Origin: a virus
Reading direction: 5' to 3' (one strand)
IMG/VR virus record: IMGVR_UViG_3300005264_000596
Span: 1 to 55,977 of that record
Length of the DNA stretch: 55,977 nucleotides
The position numbers and the translations under genes were made by a program. Shown one piece after another: positions 34,322 through 42,695 of the stretch. Below the pieces are notes generated by a model that did not search any database, had not been told where the DNA came from, and saw nothing but the letters and a program-made list of their open reading frames with translations. Within the stretch, counting starts at the first letter, position 1; each line of letters starts with the position of its first letter.

Positions 34322-36604
34322 ATGGAAGTTAACAGAAGATTAGAACATATAAAGATATATTTATTAAAGAAAGATTTAACAGTTATCAATGATGATACTA
34401 AACAATATTTAAATAAGATATCACTTAAATATCTTACTAAGATGGATCTATCAAATATTGAAGTAAGTAATTTAAAACTGATATTAGAAATATCTAATAT
34501 TTTATATAACAATTCGAATTTAGATATGTTGCCACTTGATGATGGAGTATATGATTTATTATTAGAATTATATAGAACGTATAATTCTAATATTCCAATC
34601 GGTGCAGAAAATATCCAATTCGATAGTTCTGAACAGATAATAGAATCAGAAATTCAATGTCCATTCAGTATAATGAAAACTAATGGCATGTTATATACTA
34701 AAGAAATATTAGGAACATCTTATCCATCTCAAATATTAACTAAACCTTTTGAGTATGATAATGATGCAACAGTATTATCAAAAAGATTACTTAACACTCA
34801 TCATAATTATCCAAAACTTGTTGGAACATTGGATAAATGTAAATTTACTTTAAATGAACAAGCTAGAGAAAAAGGTGTAGTAGACGATCCAACAGTTAAA
34901 ATATTTGAGAGGGATTTTATTAATAAACATATTAATAATGGTATAATAGATCCAAATAATATTAAATTAGTTGCTATGCTTAAATATGATGGGATATCAG
35001 TAGAAGCTGATGTATCTAATAGAGTGTTATCTGCTCGTACTAGAGGTAAAGATAGTAATGCAGCAGATCTAACACCAATATTATATAATTATGCTTTTCC
35101 TGAAGCTTTAAAATATGTACCAGATAAAGATATATTTGGTATGAAATTTGAAGCAATAATAACTTATGAAGATCTTATAGAATTTAATAGGAGAAGAGAT
35201 GATAAAATATCTAATTATAAAAATGCTAGAACTGCTATCATAGGGTTATTTGGTTCTGGTAATGCAAATAGCTATAAGGATTTAATTACACTAGTTCCTT
35301 TAGCAACATCACTTGATATCGACAAGATAACTGAAATAGAATTTATGAATAAATATTATTCTACTAAAGAATCTTTAAGATCTACAGTGATAGAAGGAAA
35401 CTATATAAATGTGTTATTCCAAGTAAAAAGATTTGTAGAAGAGGCAGAATATATGAGAGATTTTATGCCTTTCATGTATGATGGTGTAGTAATAAGTTAT
35501 ACAGATGAAAAAGTTATAAATAAATTAGGACGAAAAAATAATGTAGATCAATTTTCTATAGCTATTAAATTTAATCCTATGAAAAAGAATACTATATTTA
35601 GAGGATATTCTTATACAGTAGGACAAGATGGTTCTATTACTCCTATGATTCATTATGATCCAGTAGAATTCTATGGCACAGTTCATACAAAGAGTAGTGG
35701 ACATTCTTACAATAGATTTAAAGAATTAAATTTAAGACTTGGAGATATGCTAGATATAGAATATGTTAATGATGTAATGCCATATGTTAATAAACCAGAT
35801 AATTCATATAATGCTAAAAATAAAAATGAAGTTATTAAATTCATTAAAAGATGTCCAATATGTAATACTGTACTGGTATCTAGTGTATCTGGTAAAAGTA
35901 TGATATGTAGTAATTATAATTGTGAAGGTAGGAAACTTGCTCGTATGGTTAACATGATGTCTAAATTAAATCTTAAAGATTTTGGTGAAGCAAATTTAAA
36001 AGAAATAAATCAATATTCTTTAAATGATTTATTAAATATCACTATGGATGATTTAGATAAGACTAATTTAGGACCACTAATGAAGACTAAGTTATTAGAA
36101 AGAATCAATGATATAAAGTATAAAGAGATTAAAGATTATGAAATAATTGGATCAATTGGATTTACTAATATAGGTAGACGAAATTGGAAAATTATATTAA
36201 ACAAAATTTCAATAGAAGATATAATCAATTTATCAGATGATAACCTTAAAAATTTACTAGTTAACATAAAAGGAATTGGGTCAAGTAAAGCCGATACTAT
36301 TATCGAAGAACGAGTATATTTTAAAGATGATTTAAATACTATATCTAAAATGAATAATGTTATTAGATCACTAGGTCAACAATCTGGAAAGTCTGTTAGG
36401 TTTACAGGAGTACGAAATAAAAAATTAATTGATACATTAAATAATTTAGGTTTCGATGCTACTGATGGAAGTGTGACTAAAACTACAGATATATTAATTG
36501 TACCTTACGATGGATTTACTAGTTCTAAAACAAAGAAAGTCAGTAACAAATGTATTATAGTAGCTATAGATGATATTATTAATCATCCACATGACTATAT
36601 ATAA
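34322..36604 (+). CDS. NAD-dependent DNA ligase (LigA-like)
   Basis: The protein has 760 residues from the ATG at 34322. DDGVYDLLLELYRTY at about 72-86 is the NAD-binding Ia domain (DAEYDxLxxEL in LigA). KYDGISVEADV at about 221 holds the catalytic lysine (KxDG), and FMYDGVVISY follows in the OB-facing part. The Cys4 zinc finger is CPICNTV...CSNYNC (about 512-535), helix-hairpin-helix motifs lie near 575-665 (LVNIKGIGSSKAD), and a BRCT domain ends the protein (VRFTGVRNKKL). The spacing between the Ia domain and the catalytic lysine is longer than in E. coli. It seals nicks in replicating phage DNA. Confidence 0.92.
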   Translation: MEVNRRLEHIKIYLLKKDLTVINDDTKQYLNKISLKYLTKMDLSNIEVSNLKLILEISNILYNNSNLDMLPLDDGVYDLLLELYRTYNSNIPIGAENIQFDSSEQIIESEIQCPFSIMKTNGMLYTKEILGTSYPSQILTKPFEYDNDATVLSKRLLNTHHNYPKLVGTLDKCKFTLNEQAREKGVVDDPTVKIFERDFINKHINNGIIDPNNIKLVAMLKYDGISVEADVSNRVLSARTRGKDSNAADLTPILYNYAFPEALKYVPDKDIFGMKFEAIITYEDLIEFNRRRDDKISNYKNARTAIIGLFGSGNANSYKDLITLVPLATSLDIDKITEIEFMNKYYSTKESLRSTVIEGNYINVLFQVKRFVEEAEYMRDFMPFMYDGVVISYTDEKVINKLGRKNNVDQFSIAIKFNPMKKNTIFRGYSYTVGQDGSITPMIHYDPVEFYGTVHTKSSGHSYNRFKELNLRLGDMLDIEYVNDVMPYVNKPDNSYNAKNKNEVIKFIKRCPICNTVLVSSVSGKSMICSNYNCEGRKLARMVNMMSKLNLKDFGEANLKEINQYSLNDLLNITMDDLDKTNLGPLMKTKLLERINDIKYKEIKDYEIIGSIGFTNIGRRNWKIILNKISIEDIINLSDDNLKNLLVNIKGIGSSKADTIIEERVYFKDDLNTISKMNNVIRSLGQQSGKSVRFTGVRNKKLIDTLNNLGFDATDGSVTKTTDILIVPYDGFTSSKTKKVSNKCIIVAIDDIINHPHDYI

Positions 36605-36633
36605 AATAATATATATTCATAAACATTAATTTA

Positions 36634-36653
36634 GTTATATATTATATTAATGT
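36634..36653 (+). promoter_or_regulatory. Phage promoter motif
   Basis: GTTATATATTATATTAATGT, with T in place of A at the last base. The 193-residue gene starts 39 nt after it; no convincing leader hairpin. Confidence 0.6.
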
Positions 36654-36692
36654 AAAGTAAACAATGTTGAAAACTATAAGGAGGAATTTAAA

Positions 36693-37274
36693 ATGAAATT
36701 TAATGAATCAGCAATACCAGCAAACTATTCAGAAATAGTAAAGAGAGAAAAATATGCAATTCCATCACAATTTGCAGAGGTTATTTTTACAATTGGATTT
36801 AAAGCAGCAGCAAACTTTCTATCTATTGTTAAGACTAAAACTAAAACAGCTTTAAAAATTGATGATGTTGATGGTAATTTTATATTGGCATTTGTAACTA
36901 ACTATCATGCTAATGATGATACAAGCATGCCTGGAAATTATTCATTAGAAGTTACTTTTGATATAGATGATATTGAAAGTGCTAAAGTATTTGAAATGAG
37001 TGATGCTACATTCAAAAAGGTTTTAAAATCAGAAGCATTAAGTGAAGCAAGAATGAACTTTAAATCTTCAGAAGATTTAATTAAAACTTTTAAGTATGCA
37101 TTTAAGAGTTTACTTGATTGGTTAAAAATAAATGAAGGAGAAATTGAACACGGTGCGTTTGTAGCAGTTTCTGGATCTGAAGATGATGAAAAAGTTTATT
37201 CAGTAGTTCCAGATGGTGTAATAAAAAGATTAATTAAAGATGATGGAACAATGTCGTCTGATGTAATTAAATAA
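36693..37274 (+). CDS. Unknown single-gene-operon protein
   Basis: The protein has 193 residues, MKFNESAIPANYSEIVKREK... It mixes strands (AEVIFTIGF, YSLEVTFDIDDIE) and helices and is acidic towards the end (SGSEDDEKVYSVVPDG). It has its own promoter motif, an AGGAGG ribosome binding site and a strong terminator, so it is expressed alone, probably at high level. No membrane, zinc or catalytic motif is visible. A nucleic-acid-binding or structural role is possible, but I see no specific support. Confidence 0.55.
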   Translation: MKFNESAIPANYSEIVKREKYAIPSQFAEVIFTIGFKAAANFLSIVKTKTKTALKIDDVDGNFILAFVTNYHANDDTSMPGNYSLEVTFDIDDIESAKVFEMSDATFKKVLKSEALSEARMNFKSSEDLIKTFKYAFKSLLDWLKINEGEIEHGAFVAVSGSEDDEKVYSVVPDGVIKRLIKDDGTMSSDVIK

Positions 37275-37285
37275 TATATTTATAA

Positions 37286-37312
37286 ATCATATAGGGTTAT
37301 CCCTATATGATT
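37286..37312 (+). terminator. Terminator
   Basis: A 12-bp stem AATCATATAGGG / CCCTATATGATT with a TTAT loop is followed by TTATTTTTTT. It isolates the 193-residue gene from the next operon. Confidence 0.88.
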
Positions 37313-37333
37313 TTATTTTTTTAAGAAAGGAAA

Positions 37334-37966
37334 ATGATTATATTTATGATAAAAATAAATAAAGCTAAAGCAAATAACACAATATTTAATGTTATAACTG
37401 CTAATGATTATTTTAAAAATTCAGAATTGCATGAAGATGATATTGCTATAATTGATGGCAATACTTTCTATCCTAAAAGAAATAGTAATGATAGAATAGA
37501 AAACAAACCAGGATTTTATGATTATGGTCCATTTATACAATTCATAGATCCTATCACAGATAAAGATAAACAAGAATTAAATACAAATAATATAATAGAT
37601 TTTAATGGAAGCGATATTAAATCCATTATTGAAAGCAGTAATAAGTTAAAAGATATGGAAAAATTGATACTTACATCTGATGGAGATATCACTAGACCTT
37701 TAATAAGTGATCATGACACTCCTGAGATGAAATTATTGAAAGAAGCTATAATATCAAAGAATATCGATATTAGAAACTATAAAAGTAGATTCGGTTCAAA
37801 TTTTGATAATGATAAAAAATTATTATATGATGATCATATATCTATGTATAAATTAAAACAAATTTGTAATAATTTAGATATAGCTGTATCTATCGTATTA
37901 GAGAATAAAAATAGTGATGTGGTTAATCCTATGAAATCAGTATTGAAAGCAGAACTATTAGATTAG
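37334..37966 (+). CDS. Unknown protein upstream of the beta N-terminal gene
   Basis: The protein has 210 residues from the ATG at 37334, which is very close to the AAAGG site; an ATG at 37346 (MIKINKAKANN) is the other candidate and gives 206 residues. It is acidic with Ile/Asp/Asn-rich segments and a helical second half (DKKLLYDDHISMYKLKQI). It sits 15 nt upstream of the beta N-terminal gene and probably shares its mRNA. No family recognised. Confidence 0.5.
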   Translation: MIIFMIKINKAKANNTIFNVITANDYFKNSELHEDDIAIIDGNTFYPKRNSNDRIENKPGFYDYGPFIQFIDPITDKDKQELNTNNIIDFNGSDIKSIIESSNKLKDMEKLILTSDGDITRPLISDHDTPEMKLLKEAIISKNIDIRNYKSRFGSNFDNDKKLLYDDHISMYKLKQICNNLDIAVSIVLENKNSDVVNPMKSVLKAELLD

Positions 37967-37981
37967 GAGGCAATATAATAT

Positions 37982-39937
37982 ATGATGAATCAATCAGAAT
38001 TAATATCCAATTTTATAAATAATGATAGAGAAAGATTCAATCCAAATCTATTAGAATATAATGATTACGATACAATTAATGCTGTATTAGATGGGATAGC
38101 ATCTTGCCAAAGAGATAATCTTTTTACTTTTAAAATGTTAAGTCATTATACTATAGAGGATCCAGAATATATAAATGAATATTTGAAAAAATATGATGAC
38201 TATAATAGAAGTAAATCTAGTAAAAAGAATAAAGAAAATAAGTATGAATATATATCTCTTAAAGATACTGATATAATTCTATTAGTTGTAAAATATTATT
38301 TAGAAGTTAAAGGTGCCAAGAAGATAATAGAAATGCCTATAGCTATTCCAAAGATAATGGAAAAATATTATTTTAAATTAAATGGTATATGGTATTACCC
38401 AATGCAACAAATAGTTGATGGTTCTACATATAATCATACAACTAAAAAGAAAAAAGATAGAGGAACAGTTTCTTTAAAACTATTTATGCCATTGAGAATA
38501 AACAGGCAAATAGTAAAAATAAAAACAGTTAATGGTATATCACTAGAATCAACTATTTATAAATTAAATATATTTAAGAAGAGTTTTTATGCAAATATAT
38601 TCACTTTAGCTAAATATGGCTTATTAAATGGAATTAAATATCTAGGATATGCTGATGCTGTAATCTTTACTCAAGAATTACCAGAAGATGATACATTATA
38701 TATTTTCAAGAAAAGGGATTTTTATATATGTGTCCCTAAAATATTATTTGATAATGACAATGCTTTACAATCATTAGTAGTTTCATTATTAAAATCTATA
38801 AATAGATTAAAATATTATAATGAAATATTTATTCATGATTTTTGGTTAAAAAGTATTTCCCATGAAATAAATGGAAAGTATAGTCCAGAAAAAGGAATGC
38901 AATTTTGTGAATCATTAGAAGGTACATATGGTGTAGCTACTAGAAAAATGTTACGTTTAGATATGGAAGATAAAATAGATATATATGCATTAATTAGATG
39001 GATAACTAGAGAATTTAGTAATCTTATGACTAAAAATAATTTAGATATAAATAATAAACGATTACGCAAAGTAGAGTATATTGCAAGTATATATACTGAA
39101 AAATTATATAGATCAATAATCCGTATAACAGGACGTAAAAAAGATTTAGATTTATCAGCTTTAGAAACAGCTATAAAAATAAAACCAATGCATATAATAA
39201 GAGGATTAACAAAATTACAAGTAATATCTTATAGAAATTGTGTAAATGATTTTGATATATTAAATACTCTTAAATATACATTTAAAGGTCCTAATGGTAT
39301 TGGTAACAACACAGATAGAATATCTAAAGAATATAGACAAGTTCATATATCTCATATGGGAAAATTAGATATAAATTCATCTGGTAATACAGACCCAGGA
39401 TTAACAGGAAGAATAGCACCATATGCTGATATTAAAGATGATATGTATTTTGATTCAGATTATAAAGAACCAAATACATGGAGAGCAGAATTCAGTAAAC
39501 TAATGAAAATATATAATGATGAAAGAGGCTTCAAAGAAATAATACAATTTAAAAAATCAGCAGATGCTGATTTTGATTTAGATTATCACAATAAGATGAA
39601 AGAAGAATTATCTTATGAAAATAATAAAATGAAACCTGTATTGGACATTATCAATATGGATGATACAATTTATAGAGATCCATTTACAATATTAGGAGGA
39701 GATATTATGGTAAGAAAATATGTATATTTTCAATTCTCTAAAGAGCAATTAGATAATTCAATTAAAACAGAATTAAAATTAGGGAAAAAATATATTCCTG
39801 GAAAAGTTATTATTAAAGGTAAACCATATATGTTTACTGAAATAACTAGTACTACTAATTCTAAGTATAAGGATGCTAGAATTATAGCTCAAGGATATTC
39901 AGATGAAATGAATTACAATGAACCATATTGTGATTAA
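37982..39937 (+). CDS. Phage RNA polymerase beta subunit, N-terminal half
   Basis: The protein has 651 residues. KKIIEMPIAIPKIMEKYYFK and LNGIWYYPMQQIVDGSTYN at about 109-150 match the RpoB region with IPLMTxxGTFIINGxExVVVSQ. RISKEYRQVHISHMGKLDIN and DPGLTGRIAPYADIK at about 446-485 match the RpoB block [25 protein letters not shown]. The protein stops soon after, where the 741-residue half begins. The two genes are about 3.7 kb apart in the opposite of protein order, so this is a true split, as in phiKZ-, PBS1- and AR9-type phages. A second start with its own AGGAGG lies at 39707. Confidence 0.8.
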   Translation: MMNQSELISNFINNDRERFNPNLLEYNDYDTINAVLDGIASCQRDNLFTFKMLSHYTIEDPEYINEYLKKYDDYNRSKSSKKNKENKYEYISLKDTDIILLVVKYYLEVKGAKKIIEMPIAIPKIMEKYYFKLNGIWYYPMQQIVDGSTYNHTTKKKKDRGTVSLKLFMPLRINRQIVKIKTVNGISLESTIYKLNIFKKSFYANIFTLAKYGLLNGIKYLGYADAVIFTQELPEDDTLYIFKKRDFYICVPKILFDNDNALQSLVVSLLKSINRLKYYNEIFIHDFWLKSISHEINGKYSPEKGMQFCESLEGTYGVATRKMLRLDMEDKIDIYALIRWITREFSNLMTKNNLDINNKRLRKVEYIASIYTEKLYRSIIRITGRKKDLDLSALETAIKIKPMHIIRGLTKLQVISYRNCVNDFDILNTLKYTFKGPNGIGNNTDRISKEYRQVHISHMGKLDINSSGNTDPGLTGRIAPYADIKDDMYFDSDYKEPNTWRAEFSKLMKIYNDERGFKEIIQFKKSADADFDLDYHNKMKEELSYENNKMKPVLDIINMDDTIYRDPFTILGGDIMVRKYVYFQFSKEQLDNSIKTELKLGKKYIPGKVIIKGKPYMFTEITSTTNSKYKDARIIAQGYSDEMNYNEPYCD

Positions 39938-39976
39938 TAACTATATAATAATTAAATTATATGAGGAGGTACTGTT

Positions 39977-40294
39977 ATGAAAGAATTATATACTCCGTTT
40001 ATTATTCAAAATATAGGTTCATGTCCATATTGTGGAAGTTATAATATAACACTTGTAGAAAAAGATGTAGATATAACTGAAATAAAATTAGATGGAACTT
40101 TGGGTAAATCAATTAATATTTCTACTGAAGCAAGAGTATACTGTAGTGAATGTTTAAAAGAATCACCATTTATTAGAAAAGGTTTTCATATAATTCCTAT
40201 TACTACAAAGAAAGAAAAGGAATTAGAAATTATACGAGATGAAAAAGAAAAAAAAATTGAAAGTAAATTAGGTGATAATCCATTCTCTAAATGA
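39977..40294 (+). CDS. Small zinc-ribbon protein
   Basis: The protein has 105 residues. CPYCGSYN near residue 17 and CSECLKE near 57 make a CxxC...CxxC zinc ribbon; the C-terminus is a charged helix (KKEKELEIIRDEKEKKIE). It follows the beta N-terminal gene by 39 nt and has an AGGAGGT site. Zinc ribbons next to phage polymerase genes often bind RNA polymerase or nucleic acid, but no partner can be named. The terminator after it overlaps the stop codon. Confidence 0.6.
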   Translation: MKELYTPFIIQNIGSCPYCGSYNITLVEKDVDITEIKLDGTLGKSINISTEARVYCSECLKESPFIRKGFHIIPITTKKEKELEIIRDEKEKKIESKLGDNPFSK

Positions 40295-40303
40295 GAATGG
40301 ATT
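40277..40303 (+). terminator. Terminator overlapping the zinc-ribbon stop codon
   Basis: The stem AATCCATTCTC / GAGAATGGATT with a TAAAT loop is followed by ACTTTTTCTT. The TGA stop straddles the loop and right arm. Confidence 0.75.
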
Positions 40304-40336
40304 ACTTTTTCTTAAGTAATTTAAGGAGGTTAATAA

Positions 40337-40819
40337 ATGTCTAACAAATATACTTCATTTGTAAAAAATGAAGACATAATTTTAGGATTCATTAAAACAG
40401 CAGAATATGATAATTATTTAGATATAAATGATAGTGATGATGATCTGCAGGATATTAAAAATATCTTAATATATGATAATAGACGAATGAAATTTAATAA
40501 GATTATTAAGATGAAAGAAATAAATATAGATTCAATAGAATACAAAAATAAAGCAATAAAAGGTATTACTGAAAATGATGATGAATCTATCATAATATAT
40601 ACTCTTAATATAAATAAAGAAATTATTGATAGAGAAAGATTACGAATTTTACGTAATCTTAAAGATTATTATTTAAACCACAATTTCTATGATGCTACAG
40701 TATTTGTAGGGAAAGATAAAATAAATAATAGTTTTATTTATAATAATACTGCAGGTAGAGATTTTTTAGAGGTATGTAAAAGTGTTACTAAAAGAAGGAG
40801 AGGTATAAATTATGTATAA
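40337..40819 (+). CDS. Unknown protein, first of a coupled four-gene run
   Basis: The protein has 160 residues and starts MSNKYTSFVKNEDIILGFIK. It is acidic in the first half (NDSDDDLQDIKN) and ends strongly basic (KSVTKRRRGINYV). No catalytic motif or membrane segment. It overlaps the next gene by 8 nt; the four genes from here to thymidylate kinase all overlap by 7-8 nt, so they are probably translated in step. Confidence 0.5.
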   Translation: MSNKYTSFVKNEDIILGFIKTAEYDNYLDINDSDDDLQDIKNILIYDNRRMKFNKIIKMKEINIDSIEYKNKAIKGITENDDESIIIYTLNINKEIIDRERLRILRNLKDYYLNHNFYDATVFVGKDKINNSFIYNNTAGRDFLEVCKSVTKRRRGINYV

Positions 40820-41438
40820 TGAATTATTAACTTTTGGAGAGATATTATTTCGACAAGCTTCATCTAAATCTATCAATACACGAATTCCAGAATATATAAA
40901 TGAATGGATATTTAATAGTACAGATGTAGATATTTTTAAAATGGATTATATTTATGTACCTTTAGAGCACGCTAAAGTTTTATTTATAGATGGTTTAGAA
41001 GAACTTACTGAAAAGGTTATTATTAATTTAGAAGTTCCAATAGATTTTAATATAGATACTGTAATATTAATAGATACTTATCCAATGTCTGATGATGATT
41101 ATATTACTCAATTAGAAATACTTATGAGTATATATAAAATTATATTAAATAATAAGTTACCAAATATACATTCAGACATACTACAATGTATTAATAAGTA
41201 TGCTCCATTAGTTATAGCATATAATAATATAATAAATATATATTCGAATGATATTGAATTGTTTAACTTAAATAAAAGTGCTATAAAAATAGTACAAAAA
41301 ATTGGTGAGAGATTTAATATGGATAAAGATGATATCCCTTATGTTATAAGTGCAAGTCAAAATGATACATTGACAGGATTATTGGATCATGGTAGATTAT
41401 ATAACATATTACGAAATAAAGAGGAATTAGATGTATAA
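40812..41438 (+). CDS. Unknown protein of the thymidylate kinase operon
   Basis: The protein has 208 residues and starts MYNELLTFGEILFRQASSKS. It is rich in Ile and Asp with strand-like segments (VDIFKMDYIYVPL, VIINLEVPIDFNIDTVILID). No zinc site, P-loop or membrane segment. The start is inside the end of the previous gene, behind AGGAGAGG, and its end overlaps the following zinc protein. Function unknown. Confidence 0.5.
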   Translation: MYNELLTFGEILFRQASSKSINTRIPEYINEWIFNSTDVDIFKMDYIYVPLEHAKVLFIDGLEELTEKVIINLEVPIDFNIDTVILIDTYPMSDDDYITQLEILMSIYKIILNNKLPNIHSDILQCINKYAPLVIAYNNIINIYSNDIELFNLNKSAIKIVQKIGERFNMDKDDIPYVISASQNDTLTGLLDHGRLYNILRNKEELDV

Positions 41439-41748
41439 TCCTATTGAAATATTAAGGGAAGATTATTGTCCAATTTGTAGATCTAAAAGATCTGTAGAGG
41501 CTTATACATTTAATGATAAACCAATACTATATACACTACTTCTAGATAAAATAGAGAGTAATAATATTAATAAGAAAATATTAAATTTAGATTTTAATAT
41601 CTCTTATTTATCATGTAAGAAGTGTAAAGTAAAAACAGATTTACCTAGATATTCTGATAGACACTTACCTTATATACCATTATTAGATGATGGATATGAA
41701 TTATTTATGATAAAATTTAAATTAGATAAAGGAGTTATAGAATGGTAA
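41431..41748 (+). CDS. Small zinc-finger protein
   Basis: The protein has 105 residues. CPICRSKRSV at about residue 13 and CKKCKVKT at about 67 form two CxxC pairs spaced like a zinc ribbon. The ends are hydrophobic and beta-like (DGYELFMIKFKL). It overlaps the upstream gene by 8 nt and the thymidylate kinase gene by 7 nt. A nucleic-acid-binding role is plausible. Confidence 0.55.
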   Translation: MYNPIEILREDYCPICRSKRSVEAYTFNDKPILYTLLLDKIESNNINKKILNLDFNISYLSCKKCKVKTDLPRYSDRHLPYIPLLDDGYELFMIKFKLDKGVIEW

Positions 41749-42650
41749 AATATGTATTTATTAAAAAAGATAAAGCATTTCAAAAAATATTAAATAGGTT
41801 ATTATCTTTAATGAGAAAAAATGAAGAACTTGAATTGAGCATGCTTAAAACTGATATGTATACTAAACTAAGCAATTTGGAAAGGGAATGTATTAATAAT
41901 TTTATAATGAAAGATAATATTGATATTTATGTATATGATTATTATGATATAGGAGTAATAAATGGAATTATTAATAAATTATTTCATATATTTAAAAAAT
42001 ATGAAATACCTGAAGGAAAGTTTATTGTGCTAGAAGGAACAGATGGAATTGGTAAGAGCACATTATTAGAATCTATTAAGGATTTACCTTTCGAAGTATT
42101 ATTAACTAGAGAACCAGGTGGAACTGAAATAGGTGAAAAAATAAGAAAAATTATTTTAGATAATAATAATTTTAATATGTCTGATATAACAGAATTATTC
42201 TTATATTTCGCCAGTCGATCTCAACATGTGGAAGAATTTATAGTACCATGTAGAGAGGCTGGTATCAATATTCTAAGTTCTAGGTATATGGATTCTTCAT
42301 ATGCATATCAATTAGATGGTAGAAGTTTACCTAAAATATATTTAGATACATTAGCTGATATAATATTTGATATGGAAAAATTAAGTGTACCATCTTTAGT
42401 TATATCAGGATATGTAGATAATATAGATATAGTAAATGATAGAATAGATAAATCTAATAGAGAATTAGATAGATTAGAATTATCTGGTGATGTATTTTTA
42501 GATAAAACTAATCAATATTTTAAAGATATGGATGTACTTAGTAATCCATATATGATAAGATATAATATAAATTATCTAAATTGTAATAATAATAAAGAAA
42601 CTGTTATAAATGAATTTAAAGAATTTATATATAATCATATTAAAAAATAA
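41742..42650 (+). CDS. tmk: Thymidylate kinase with N-terminal extension
   Basis: The protein has 302 residues. KFIVLEGTDGIGKSTLL at about 92-108 is the P-loop of dTMP kinase. TREPGGTEIGEKIR at about 123 is the family's DR-type loop, and ASRSQHVEEFI followed by SSRYMDSSYAYQ gives the nucleotide-binding block. The Asp-Arg region VNDRIDKSNRELDRLE closes the pocket. The first 90 residues form a helical extension that normal TMK lacks. It converts dTMP to dTDP, feeding dTTP synthesis with ThyX and dUTPase at the right end. Confidence 0.88.
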   Translation: MVKYVFIKKDKAFQKILNRLLSLMRKNEELELSMLKTDMYTKLSNLERECINNFIMKDNIDIYVYDYYDIGVINGIINKLFHIFKKYEIPEGKFIVLEGTDGIGKSTLLESIKDLPFEVLLTREPGGTEIGEKIRKIILDNNNFNMSDITELFLYFASRSQHVEEFIVPCREAGINILSSRYMDSSYAYQLDGRSLPKIYLDTLADIIFDMEKLSVPSLVISGYVDNIDIVNDRIDKSNRELDRLELSGDVFLDKTNQYFKDMDVLSNPYMIRYNINYLNCNNNKETVINEFKEFIYNHIKK

Positions 42651-42659
42651 AATAAATAA

Positions 42660-42685
42660 AGAGTATACCTATTATGGTATACTCT
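42660..42685. terminator. Bidirectional terminator, copy 3 of 3
   Basis: The same AGAGTATACC / GGTATACTCT hairpin, with the same TATTAT loop as at 23157, between convergent genes and flanked by T/A tracts. Confidence 0.85.
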
Positions 42686-42695
42686 CTTTTATTTT

